From contig JANPGC010000216.1 of assembly GCA_031423755.1 (NCBI GenBank), forward strand, positions 1-10,926: a stretch of 10,926 bases of DNA. The letters run 5' to 3'. This DNA comes from JANMEX01 sp031423755 (GTDB taxonomy: Bacteria; Pseudomonadota; Alphaproteobacteria; Rhizobiales; Rhizobiaceae). Within the stretch, counting starts at the first letter, position 1. Each line of letters opens with the position of its first letter. Both the position numbers and the translations under genes were made by a program. This document shows positions 1-6,584 of this stretch, piece by piece. Below the pieces are notes generated by a model, which had not been told where the DNA came from, did no database searches, and worked only from the letters and a program-made list of their open reading frames with translations.

Positions 1-1554
1 AAAGGCGGCGTCGAACGACGTGTTCGGTTCTTGCTTCCTGCGATCTTATGTCTTGCTGGTGACGCCGCGGTTGATCGGCTTTCGGAGGCGCACTCGAGAC
101 TAGGGCCATCTCTTCAACTGCGGGACTGGCTTGCTCGTGAAATCGGGGAAGAACTCGCAGAAAACGTATGGGCTGCAATAACCGACACCGAAGATCAAGC
201 TGTCGTGATGAAGCGCCTTGGGATCAGTTTCGCCGATTACAACGCAGCGCTGAAGAAACTCGGTTACCCGCCGCTCAACAATGAGGATGATCTCAGGCGG
301 CTGTTTGAAGTTTACCTGAACGAGTTGCGCCCTCAGTTACTCGATAGGATTAGGAGGCGACATCTGGCTGCCTATCGCCGCGGAGATAGCTTGAAACAGT
401 ACCTCGAGCACAAGTCTCTGGATTTCATTGCGTTCGATTCCAATTGGGTAGTGACCTTGGAAGAACTCGATCGCAGCTTTGTGGAGCGCTATGTCAATAG
501 CCGTGCAGATTTAGAACTTGGCCCGGACCAGGACGCAGGTGATTTGGACGAAATCAAGAGACTAACCTCTGCCAACCAGAAAACGGCGCAGGCCGCCCAT
601 CCAAGAATGGCTAGCCTCGTGCGGGCTTGGTGTCGAAAGAACGCAGTCGAAAGGCCCCAGATGATGGATCCATCAGACGCGCAACCGTTCGTTAGGGCGT
701 TGGAACGGTCGGGCCTTCTAGACTTCGAGCGGTTCCTACCTGATCAGTTGCCGTCGGTCTGCAGCAAGATAGACGCGTGGCCAGGCGGAATGCCTCAGAC
801 GTTGGATCCGATCAAGCTTTCCCTTGACGATGCAGATATTGACTTCGAAGAGAGGGAGGCTCGCGAAGCGCGCCGCCGCTCTGAGGTGGCGCGGCGTTCC
901 ATCACATTTGGTGGAAAAGCTCTTGACACTGGTTCTACCGACTTCTCCCAAGTTTTCGCTGAACTGGCGGAAAATGCCCTGTCTGCCAGCGCGGAATGGT
1001 TCGCACGAAGCCGCCCGGCACGACTTGAGCTTCAGGAACAACCCGAACCAGGAAGAGACAAGCGGAAAGGCAGAGGTGGCGACGCAAAGGGGGGTGTTCG
1101 ACGTGACCAGCCCCCAGATCACGTTCTCCGCGCGATGGGAGTTGCAAGTGAGTATCTTGCGCGCGATTACTTGATGAAGCGCCATCCTAAAGAGATGAGC
1201 GATAGATGCTGGGTGTCTAGAAATCGCGAAGCGTTTTGCCCGGACGGAGAGAAAGGTGACGATAGCCTTGGATATGATTTTCGAGTGGTCACAGCGCGGA
1301 ATGAAATGCTCTATGAGGTCAAGTCTGCGTTGGACGCCGGTGGTGAGTTTGAACTGACGGCCAGGGAGTTAGAAGTGGCCGGAAGCGCTGCGGCTGACGG
1401 AAAGAGGCGCTACCGCCTCCTTTACGTGCCTTTTGTTTTTGATCCAGATCGATGGCGGGTTTTGACTCTGGCCAATCCGGCTGGAGAGGCCACTCGCAAC
1501 CGATACAGGGTTATCCGGACTGGATCGGTGCGATACGGCTTCGACGTTAAGTGA
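1..1554 (+). CDS. C-terminal part of a large DUF3883 (NO VEIN C-terminal-like) protein, 5' end outside window
   Basis: The reading frame is open to the first base of the window, so this is a 3' fragment of 517 visible codons and not a gene starting at the TTG at 31. The visible part runs from a helical region (codons 1-280), through a charged, probably coiled stretch (about 281-300) and a Gly/Lys/Arg-rich linker (about 341-375), to a C-terminal domain from about codon 378. That domain matches my memory of DUF3883: a conserved Glu (E384), the YD of a GYDF motif (D426), then E439-V-K441, and an LTxxE element (from L452). D...ExK is the signature of PD-(D/E)XK nuclease folds. In bacteria this domain often ends very long proteins with a sacsin/HSP90-like ATPase at the front, and it recurs near restriction and defence genes. 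That N-terminus cannot be seen here, so an ATPase and a defence role are inference. Codon use (AGG, CTA, TTA, ATA) and sampled base composition are less G+C-rich than downstream, which suggests acquired DNA. Confidence 0.8.
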   Translation, partial: KGGVERRVRFLLPAILCLAGDAAVDRLSEAHSRLGPSLQLRDWLAREIGEELAENVWAAITDTEDQAVVMKRLGISFADYNAALKKLGYPPLNNEDDLRRLFEVYLNELRPQLLDRIRRRHLAAYRRGDSLKQYLEHKSLDFIAFDSNWVVTLEELDRSFVERYVNSRADLELGPDQDAGDLDEIKRLTSANQKTAQAAHPRMASLVRAWCRKNAVERPQMMDPSDAQPFVRALERSGLLDFERFLPDQLPSVCSKIDAWPGGMPQTLDPIKLSLDDADIDFEEREAREARRRSEVARRSITFGGKALDTGSTDFSQVFAELAENALSASAEWFARSRPARLELQEQPEPGRDKRKGRGGDAKGGVRRDQPPDHVLRAMGVASEYLARDYLMKRHPKEMSDRCWVSRNREAFCPDGEKGDDSLGYDFRVVTARNEMLYEVKSALDAGGEFELTARELEVAGSAAADGKRRYRLLYVPFVFDPDRWRVLTLANPAGEATRNRYRVIRTGSVRYGFDVK

Positions 1555-1559
1555 CGTTT

Positions 1560-1590
1560 CCTTCTTCTGGGGCGAAGAGCCCAGAGAAGG
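1560..1590 (+). terminator. Hairpin after the DUF3883 gene, probable transcription terminator
   Basis: Bases 1560-1571 pair with 1580-1590 in an 11-bp stem with one bulged base (T1566) and an 8-base loop, starting five bases after the TGA at 1552-1554. Position and strength suit a terminator. Only two T residues follow the stem, so a classical intrinsic terminator is not certain; it may instead protect the 3' end or act with Rho. Confidence 0.5.
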
Positions 1591-1784
1591 TTCGACCGCA
1601 GTCGCGTTCCTTCCGCCAACTGATGACGCTGAGATCTGCTGTCAAATTCAATATTGACGTTGGGATATTGGCCACTCATCGAGCACATGCATCCGCACCC
1701 TTGTCGTGATATGCCATGTCAGCAGGGGTCGCCATTGTGAGCTGGCGTCCAACGCGCGTCGAGTATATTTTGGGGGCAGTTGTT

Positions 1785-2729
1785 ATGCAGACAACCAAAC
1801 TTCCACAACAGTCCGGCCATCTCATGACATGTGGTGGCGGCTTTGAAACATGGATGCAGTATGTTGACGGGTTCCAGCTGCGCCATTTCTGCGGTTTCGA
1901 ACTGCTGAACGATCCGCGGGGTGTCTCATGCCTGCGCGATTATCATCGCAAGCTGGTGGAGGCTGCGGTCGCAAACGGGTTTGGCGTCATCAACGAGGGA
2001 CTGCACTACCGGGCAAGCCGCGATTGGGGCCAGTTGACCGGGTTTACCCGTGAGGGTTTGGAAGAAATCAACCTTCGCGGGATCGAGTTCTACAAGGATT
2101 TTGCGCGGGAATACCAAAGCCCCGAAACGCCGATGCTGGTAGGCGGTGCCATCGGTCCAAAGGGCGATGCCTATGCTACGGGGCGGATGCCCGATGCTGC
2201 AGAGGCTGAGGACTATCACTCCGAGCAGATCCTGACATTCAAGAAGGCCGCTGTAGATCATGTAACGGCCATGACTTTTTCCAGTGTGGATGAGGCCATC
2301 GGACTTGCGCGCGCGGCGAAATCGGCGGGCCTGCCGGTAGTCGTGTCATTTTTCGTCACAAGGGGCGGGAAACTCAAAGGCGGAGAAACTCTGGAACAGG
2401 CGATCACGCAGGTTGATGCTGCGACCGGAAGCGTACCGGCTTACTACATGATCAACTGCACGCACCCGACAGAGTTCGAACCTGGTCTGACGGATGGCGA
2501 CTGGACACTCAGGCTGGGCGGTTTCATGCCGAACGCCGTGGCGATGGAGACCCTGGATCTTTGCAAACTCGGACATCTGGAAGATGGCGATCCCGAGGAA
2601 CTCGGTGGCCAGATGGCCGCGCTTGCCACGAGATTTGCGCATGTGAACGTCTGGGGAGGCTGCTGCGGAACTGACGGCCGGCACATTGGCCAGATCACCC
2701 GGCAAGTCCGCGCAGCCCGGACACACTGA
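1785..2729 (+). CDS. Homocysteine S-methyltransferase family protein
   Basis: This 314-residue protein belongs to the zinc-dependent homocysteine S-methyltransferase family (the barrel fold of MmuM, BHMT and the N-terminal module of MetH). These enzymes move a methyl group from a donor such as S-methylmethionine or betaine to homocysteine, giving methionine in the cytoplasm. Three zinc-binding cysteines are visible: C225 in an NCTHP motif and C293-C294 in GGCCGT near the C-terminus. The N-terminal GGGFET segment corresponds to the usual DGGxxT motif, with the leading Asp not conserved. I chose the ATG at 1785 because homology begins about 15 residues after it and a G-rich run (1772-1776) lies eight bases upstream; the frame is open back to a possible ATG at 1716. 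The gene appears monocistronic, with non-coding DNA on both sides, and no methionine-pathway neighbour tells which methyl donor is used. Family assignment is firm; substrate is unknown. Confidence 0.88.
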   Translation: MQTTKLPQQSGHLMTCGGGFETWMQYVDGFQLRHFCGFELLNDPRGVSCLRDYHRKLVEAAVANGFGVINEGLHYRASRDWGQLTGFTREGLEEINLRGIEFYKDFAREYQSPETPMLVGGAIGPKGDAYATGRMPDAAEAEDYHSEQILTFKKAAVDHVTAMTFSSVDEAIGLARAAKSAGLPVVVSFFVTRGGKLKGGETLEQAITQVDAATGSVPAYYMINCTHPTEFEPGLTDGDWTLRLGGFMPNAVAMETLDLCKLGHLEDGDPEELGGQMAALATRFAHVNVWGGCCGTDGRHIGQITRQVRAARTH

Positions 2730-2832
2730 GGCAAATGCCCCGCCATAGCCGCGATGCGCGTTGGACGGATCATTGATTACATCGCCGTGCCAAATCCGAT
2801 TGCCTGTTTGTCGCGTAAAGCAAACAAAACTT

Positions 2833-2836
2833 GGAG
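2833..2836 (+). promoter_or_regulatory. Ribosome binding site deciding the start of the small exported protein
   Basis: GGAG lies eight bases before the ATG at 2845. The frame is open back to a TTG at 2761, but that longer form would put a 28-residue non-hydrophobic tail in front of a good signal peptide, so this site favours 2845. Confidence 0.6.
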
Positions 2837-2844
2837 CCCCGCCG

Positions 2845-3228
2845 ATGTTTTCGATAAGACTTGTTGCCGCAGTGCTGCTGTTTGCCGTCCAGCCAGCAAA
2901 CTCATTTGCCGAGGATCTGCAAAACGACACCATCCGCGAGACGATCTCCGGCCGCAACGTCGTGCTGTCGACCATGGGCTTCGAGTTCCCGCTGGTGTAT
3001 GCCGAAGGCGGCAGTGTGACTGGCGACGGCACCAAAGCGGGGCTGGCCAAATTTTTTGCGCCCAAGGAAACCGGCCAATGGTGGGTGGAAAATGACCGGC
3101 TGTGCCAGAAATTCCCCACTTGGTACGACGGCAAGACCTGGTGCTTCAAGCTAGAAAAAGTGGACGCCAAACAGCTCAAGTGGGAGCGCGATGACGGTTT
3201 CACCGGGAAAGCGTGGATAGGGGGCTGA
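2845..3228 (+). CDS. Small exported protein of unknown function (Hyphomicrobiales-type, DUF995-like)
   Basis: The product has 127 residues. It starts with a Sec signal peptide: a short basic start, a hydrophobic core at residues 6-15, and a likely cleavage site after the SFA near residue 24. The mature protein of about 100 residues carries a pattern I recall from small periplasmic proteins of Rhizobiales: GxW...RLCQKF (C87), a Trp-rich turn WYDGKTWC (C100), and an acidic end with a DDGFTG motif. The two cysteines could form a disulphide in the periplasm. There is no lipobox, no further membrane segment and no catalytic motif that I can name. It sits alone between non-coding stretches of 115 and 162 bases, so it is probably transcribed on its own. 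The resemblance to DUF995-type proteins is from memory of the motif spacing and should be treated as weak. Function unknown; location outside the cytoplasm is the most secure statement. Confidence 0.75.
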   Translation: MFSIRLVAAVLLFAVQPANSFAEDLQNDTIRETISGRNVVLSTMGFEFPLVYAEGGSVTGDGTKAGLAKFFAPKETGQWWVENDRLCQKFPTWYDGKTWCFKLEKVDAKQLKWERDDGFTGKAWIGG

Positions 3229-3305
3229 ATTTTGCGCCGATTTGACACTTTGCCGCAACAATGTCGCGGTGCTGCCACAATTGTTTAATCCAGTGTAAAA
3301 CATTA

Positions 3306-3330
3306 CTTGCGCATGTGGGTGTTGCGCAAG
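3306..3330. promoter_or_regulatory. Perfect 8-bp inverted repeat upstream of rlpA
   Basis: CTTGCGCA (3306-3313) and TGCGCAAG (3323-3330) are perfect inverted copies separated by nine bases, about 60 bases before the rlpA start. As DNA the half-sites are 17 bases centre to centre and could be an operator. As RNA it is a stable hairpin, but no T run follows, so it is a poor terminator for the preceding gene. Function is not shown by the sequence. Confidence 0.4.
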
Positions 3331-3390
3331 GAGTCGTATGTCATGCGGGGGCGTTATGGCGACGACTGTCTCACTGGGATTTGACAACGC

Positions 3391-4635
3391 ATGACATCAC
3401 GCACTGGTGCTACTTCCGCTACGCGCTCCAAAATGCGCGGCCTATGGATTTTGTGCGCCAGCGCCATTGCCTTATCGGCCTGCAATTCGACCGGCCCCAA
3501 AGTGACCATGGTCCAGAAGACCAAATCAAAAGAATATTTCTCCGAGAAGGATTATGGCGTCAAAGCCAGCCCGCGTGTCGTCAATGTCGCGATGGCGTCG
3601 ATCCCCGGCATGAAGATGAAGCGGCTGCCGCGCGGCGGGGGCAGGGATCAGATCGGCAAGCCCTACAAGGTCAAGGGCAAGTGGTACTACCCGAAGGAAG
3701 TGTTGGATTACAAAGCGGCTGGCACGGCATCATGGTACGGCGACGCCTTCCATGGCCGGCTGACGGCCAATGGCGAAATCTATGACATGAACCATCTGTC
3801 GGCCGCCCACCCGACAATGCCGCTGCCAAGCTACGCGCGCGTGACCAACAAGAAGAACGGCAATTCGGTGATCGTTCGTATCAATGACCGCGGTCCATAC
3901 GCCCATGATCGTCTGATAGACTTATCGAAACGGGCGGCGCAGCTCTTGGACTACACATCGTCAGGCACTGCGCAGGTGGTCGTCGAATATGTCGGGCGCG
4001 CGCCGGTCGATGGCGCGGACGATGAATATCTGATGGCGTCGTACCGGCCAGGCAATGGCAATCCGGCAGAGCTGAGCCCCGGCGTGATGGTCGCCATGAA
4101 CAATGGCAATCAGGATTATTCGACGGCAGCATTGGCTCTCACAGACACACAGCCTGCGCCAGCACCGGTGATCGTGGGTTCAGCGCAGCAGCCATATGAT
4201 CCTTTTGAGCCCATGTCTGTCGATGCGATGCCGTTTCCATCAGCGGTCCCGTTGCCGTCGGCACGGCCGGAAACTTGCTTTGACGGTGCCTCCTGTCAGG
4301 ACGGATCGTCGGTTGCCTTGCTTTCGGGCTACGCTGACGAACGCGTTGCAAAGAGCCATGCGGCTTCCCAAGCTTTTTCAGTCATGGGGCTGCAAGATAA
4401 CAGCAACGGCTCATCTGCATCCACTGAACCTGAGCGCATTCTTGTCGGCGTCTATGACCGGAACACGATCAAGGGTGTCACGCAGAAACTGGCGCGGCTT
4501 GCGACCATCAACACCGAGACCGATGCCGACGGCGCAATATCGGTTTATGCCCTGCCAAAGAAAGGGGGTTCGGTTGATGGCGTCCTGAGGTCGTTGTGGG
4601 ACCATGGCTTTGACGATTCGTTCGTTGTGCGCTGA
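3391..4635 (+). CDS. rlpA: RlpA: septal ring lytic transglycosylase, probable lipoprotein
   Basis: The 414-residue product is an RlpA-family lytic transglycosylase, which in studied bacteria cleaves peptidoglycan strands stripped of stem peptides and helps daughter cells separate. The N-terminus has a basic stretch, a hydrophobic segment (18-28) and a lipobox LSAC ending at C31, so it is likely a lipoprotein facing the periplasm. The double-psi beta-barrel domain spans about 108-205 and opens with GTASWYG (111-117). The family's active-site residues are present: E129 in TANGE, H140 in AAH, and D166 in INDRGPY. A Pro/Ala-rich spacer follows. Residues 349-414 resemble a divergent SPOR domain, the module that binds denuded glycans at the septum. 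The ATG at 3391 is preceded by a weak GGGA (3376-3379); an in-frame ATG at 3433 would leave a shorter but still workable lipoprotein signal, with the Cys at 17. The next gene encodes a peptidoglycan carboxypeptidase, which fits. Confidence 0.93.
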   Translation: MTSRTGATSATRSKMRGLWILCASAIALSACNSTGPKVTMVQKTKSKEYFSEKDYGVKASPRVVNVAMASIPGMKMKRLPRGGGRDQIGKPYKVKGKWYYPKEVLDYKAAGTASWYGDAFHGRLTANGEIYDMNHLSAAHPTMPLPSYARVTNKKNGNSVIVRINDRGPYAHDRLIDLSKRAAQLLDYTSSGTAQVVVEYVGRAPVDGADDEYLMASYRPGNGNPAELSPGVMVAMNNGNQDYSTAALALTDTQPAPAPVIVGSAQQPYDPFEPMSVDAMPFPSAVPLPSARPETCFDGASCQDGSSVALLSGYADERVAKSHAASQAFSVMGLQDNSNGSSASTEPERILVGVYDRNTIKGVTQKLARLATINTETDADGAISVYALPKKGGSVDGVLRSLWDHGFDDSFVVR

Positions 4636-4691
4636 GACATGGCTGTCAATTCTCATTGAACATCCGCCGACGCTGGCTTAGTTCTCGCCAG

Positions 4692-5846
4692 ATGGTTGGC
4701 TTGAGACACATTCTGTTTTGCCTGATAATTCTTGCCGCATCGTCCGCGCAGGCGCAGCTTCTCGACACCAAGGCGAAGCAGGCCTTCATGATTGATGCCA
4801 TTACCGGCACGGTGCTGTTCGAGAAGGACGCAGACACGCTGGTGCCGCCCGCGTCTCTGGCAAAGCTGATGACCATGGAGGTCGTCTTTCACGCGCTGAA
4901 AACCGGCCGCCGCACCATCAATGAAGTGTTTCCGGTCAGTGAAAACGCGTGGCGGACCGGCGGTGCTCCCTCTGGCACGTCCACGATGTTTGCTGCGTTG
5001 AAATCATCAATCCCGCTTGGGGATCTGATCCGCGGGACAATCATTCAGTCCGCCAATGACGCCTGCATCATCATTGCCGAAGGCTTCGCTGGAAGTGAGT
5101 CTGCATTTGCCACGATGATGAACGAACGTGCGCAGTTGCTCGGGTTGACCAAATCCATTTTCCGCAACGCCAGCGGCCTTCCGGATCCAGATCAAAAAGT
5201 GACGATGCGCGATCTTGTCACGCTCGGCAGCCATATCTGGCGGGAATATCCGGACTATTACAAAATATACGCCGAGCGCGAGTTTACGTGGAACAAGATC
5301 ACGCAACGCAACCGCAATCCGCTGCTAGCCTTGAATATCGGCGCGGATGGCATGAAGACCGGCTTCACGGAAGAATCGGGTTACGCGATCGTTGGCTCGG
5401 CGGAGCGTAACGGCGTCCGTCTGTTCATGGCGATGAGCGGCCTTGCCACTGACAAGGAGCGCGCCGAAGAAGCGCGCAAGATGCTCGAATGGGGGCAGTC
5501 GGCTTTTACAAAGGTTTCCCTGTTTGAGGCCGGCGAGATCATGGGCGAGGCCAGCGTGTTCGGCGGGACGGTATTGAGCGTTGCAGTCGGCTCGGAAAAG
5601 CCTGTGTCCATTCTCATCGCCACGCAAAACCGGCTGCGGCTGAAAGCGCACGTTTCCTACCTGGGTCCGGTGATTGCACCTGTGCAAAAGGGTCAGGAAA
5701 TCGGGCAATTGAACGTTTATTCAGGAGACACACTGATACAGGTGACGCCGGTTCTGGCGCTTGGCGATGTCGGTGTCGGCAGTCTGACGGACCGCGCGCT
5801 GAGCGCAGTCAAAGAATTGGCGACTGGCTGGACACGAGGACTGTAG
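4692..5846 (+). CDS. dacA: D-alanyl-D-alanine carboxypeptidase (penicillin-binding protein 5/6 family, S11)
   Basis: This periplasmic serine peptidase removes the terminal D-Ala from peptidoglycan pentapeptides and so limits cross-linking. All three active-site motifs of the penicillin-binding fold are visible: S55-L-A-K58 with the nucleophilic serine, S120-A-N122, and K222-T-G224. A signal peptide with a hydrophobic core and an AQA-type cleavage site occupies the first 21 or so residues. The catalytic domain runs to about 265 and the small beta domain of PBP5-type enzymes follows. The last 20 residues could form an amphipathic helix, as in the membrane anchor of PBP5. I chose the ATG at 4692 (384 residues). 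The frame also allows a TTG at 4656, which adds 12 residues rich in Arg. Neither has a clear ribosome binding site, so the start is uncertain. It lies 20-56 bases after rlpA, probably in one transcript, and the two enzymes act on the same wall. Confidence 0.93.
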   Translation: MVGLRHILFCLIILAASSAQAQLLDTKAKQAFMIDAITGTVLFEKDADTLVPPASLAKLMTMEVVFHALKTGRRTINEVFPVSENAWRTGGAPSGTSTMFAALKSSIPLGDLIRGTIIQSANDACIIIAEGFAGSESAFATMMNERAQLLGLTKSIFRNASGLPDPDQKVTMRDLVTLGSHIWREYPDYYKIYAEREFTWNKITQRNRNPLLALNIGADGMKTGFTEESGYAIVGSAERNGVRLFMAMSGLATDKERAEEARKMLEWGQSAFTKVSLFEAGEIMGEASVFGGTVLSVAVGSEKPVSILIATQNRLRLKAHVSYLGPVIAPVQKGQEIGQLNVYSGDTLIQVTPVLALGDVGVGSLTDRALSAVKELATGWTRGL

Positions 5847-5939
5847 CGCGACTGGCAGAGCGAATCGTTGCAAAGCTTCCGACCGCCGCTTAAGACCCAT
5901 CAGGCCCTTTCGGGGCGCAAATTGACAAGCGGATCAGGC

Positions 5940-6584
5940 GTGCGCGGACATTTCATCACATTTGAGGGCGGGGAGGGCGCGGGCAAGTCAACGCAGATCA
6001 CCCGGCTTGCCGAGGTGCTGAAGGCGCGAGGCTTTGAAATTCTGGTTACTCGTGAACCCGGCGGCTCTCCGGGCGCGGAAGCAGTCCGCCACGTGCTTTT
6101 GTCCGGTTCCGCCGAGAAGTTCGGTCCGGAGATGGAAGCCATACTGTTTGCCTCTGCGCGAAGCGATCACGTCGAGCAAGTCATCCGCCCTGCGGTGGAG
6201 GCCGGCAAGATCGTGCTCTGCGACCGCTTTATGGACTCCAGCCGTGTTTACCAAGGCGTCACCGGCGGGCTTGACGCAGAGTTCATGCGCCAACTGGAGG
6301 AAGTTGCCATCAATGGGATGATGCCGGACCTCACCTTGATCCTGGACATAGACCCGGTCATCGGCCTCGCGCGTGCTGCCAAGCGCCGGACTGGACCTGC
6401 TGACCGCTATGAGAAAGAGACGGTGGCTTTGCACAGAAGAAGGCGCGAGGCGTTTCTCGAGATAGCCAAGCGCGAGCCAAAGCGCTGCAAAGTCATAGAC
6501 GCAAGCGCCGATCCTGAGGGGGTCGCTGCTGTGATCCTCGCCAGCGTGACAGCCTTGCTCAAGCCCGCCAAGGCATCACCATGA
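5940..6584 (+). CDS. tmk: Thymidylate kinase
   Basis: The enzyme phosphorylates dTMP to dTDP with ATP, the step before dTTP for DNA synthesis, in the cytoplasm. The 214-residue product has a P-loop GGEGAGKS with K16, the RE-PGG substrate loop (R38-G42), the DRF motif (D95-F97), and a lid region from R145 to R156 containing several arginines (RRTGPADR). Arginines in the lid together with a P-loop lacking a basic residue at its x positions fit the E. coli-type (class II) enzyme. I chose the GTG at 5940, which leaves the usual three or four residues before the FITFEGG strand and has GGA six bases upstream. TTG codons at 5922 and 5868 would add unconserved residues. The stop codon overlaps the holB start by four bases (ATGA at 6581-6584), so translation of the two is probably coupled. 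Confidence 0.95.
   Translation: MRGHFITFEGGEGAGKSTQITRLAEVLKARGFEILVTREPGGSPGAEAVRHVLLSGSAEKFGPEMEAILFASARSDHVEQVIRPAVEAGKIVLCDRFMDSSRVYQGVTGGLDAEFMRQLEEVAINGMMPDLTLILDIDPVIGLARAAKRRTGPADRYEKETVALHRRRREAFLEIAKREPKRCKVIDASADPEGVAAVILASVTALLKPAKASP

Noticed and set aside
1764..1769. TATATT as a -10 box for the methyltransferase gene
   Set aside because: No -35-like hexamer stands at the right distance: the TTGTGA at 1735 is 23 bases away. The start site would also leave a leader of only about nine bases.
1716..1784. Longer N-terminus for the methyltransferase from an ATG at 1716
   Set aside because: The extra 23 residues do not resemble the family's N-terminus, and the ATG at 1785 has a G-rich run at suitable spacing.
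1591..1784. Possible riboswitch ahead of the methyltransferase (S-adenosylmethionine or homocysteine type)
   Set aside because: I could not find the conserved cores or the stem arrangement of any riboswitch class I know in this stretch.
2805..2826. Inverted repeat TGTTTG-N10-CAAACA before the exported-protein gene
   Set aside because: Only six base pairs with a long loop, next to the ribosome binding site; this is expected by chance at this frequency.
3242..3247. TTGACA as a -35 box for rlpA
   Set aside because: The position 17 bases on (3265-3270) is G+C-rich and unlike a -10 box.
2346..3278. Long minus-strand frame (310 codons) across the end of the methyltransferase gene and the exported-protein gene
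   Set aside because: It lies opposite two well-supported plus-strand genes, runs through the gap between them, and its product resembles no family. It is a G+C-driven shadow frame.
3381..3386. TTGACA just before the rlpA ATG as a -35 box, which would move the start to 3433
   Set aside because: No convincing -10 box at 16-18 bases spacing; the hexamer alone is not enough.
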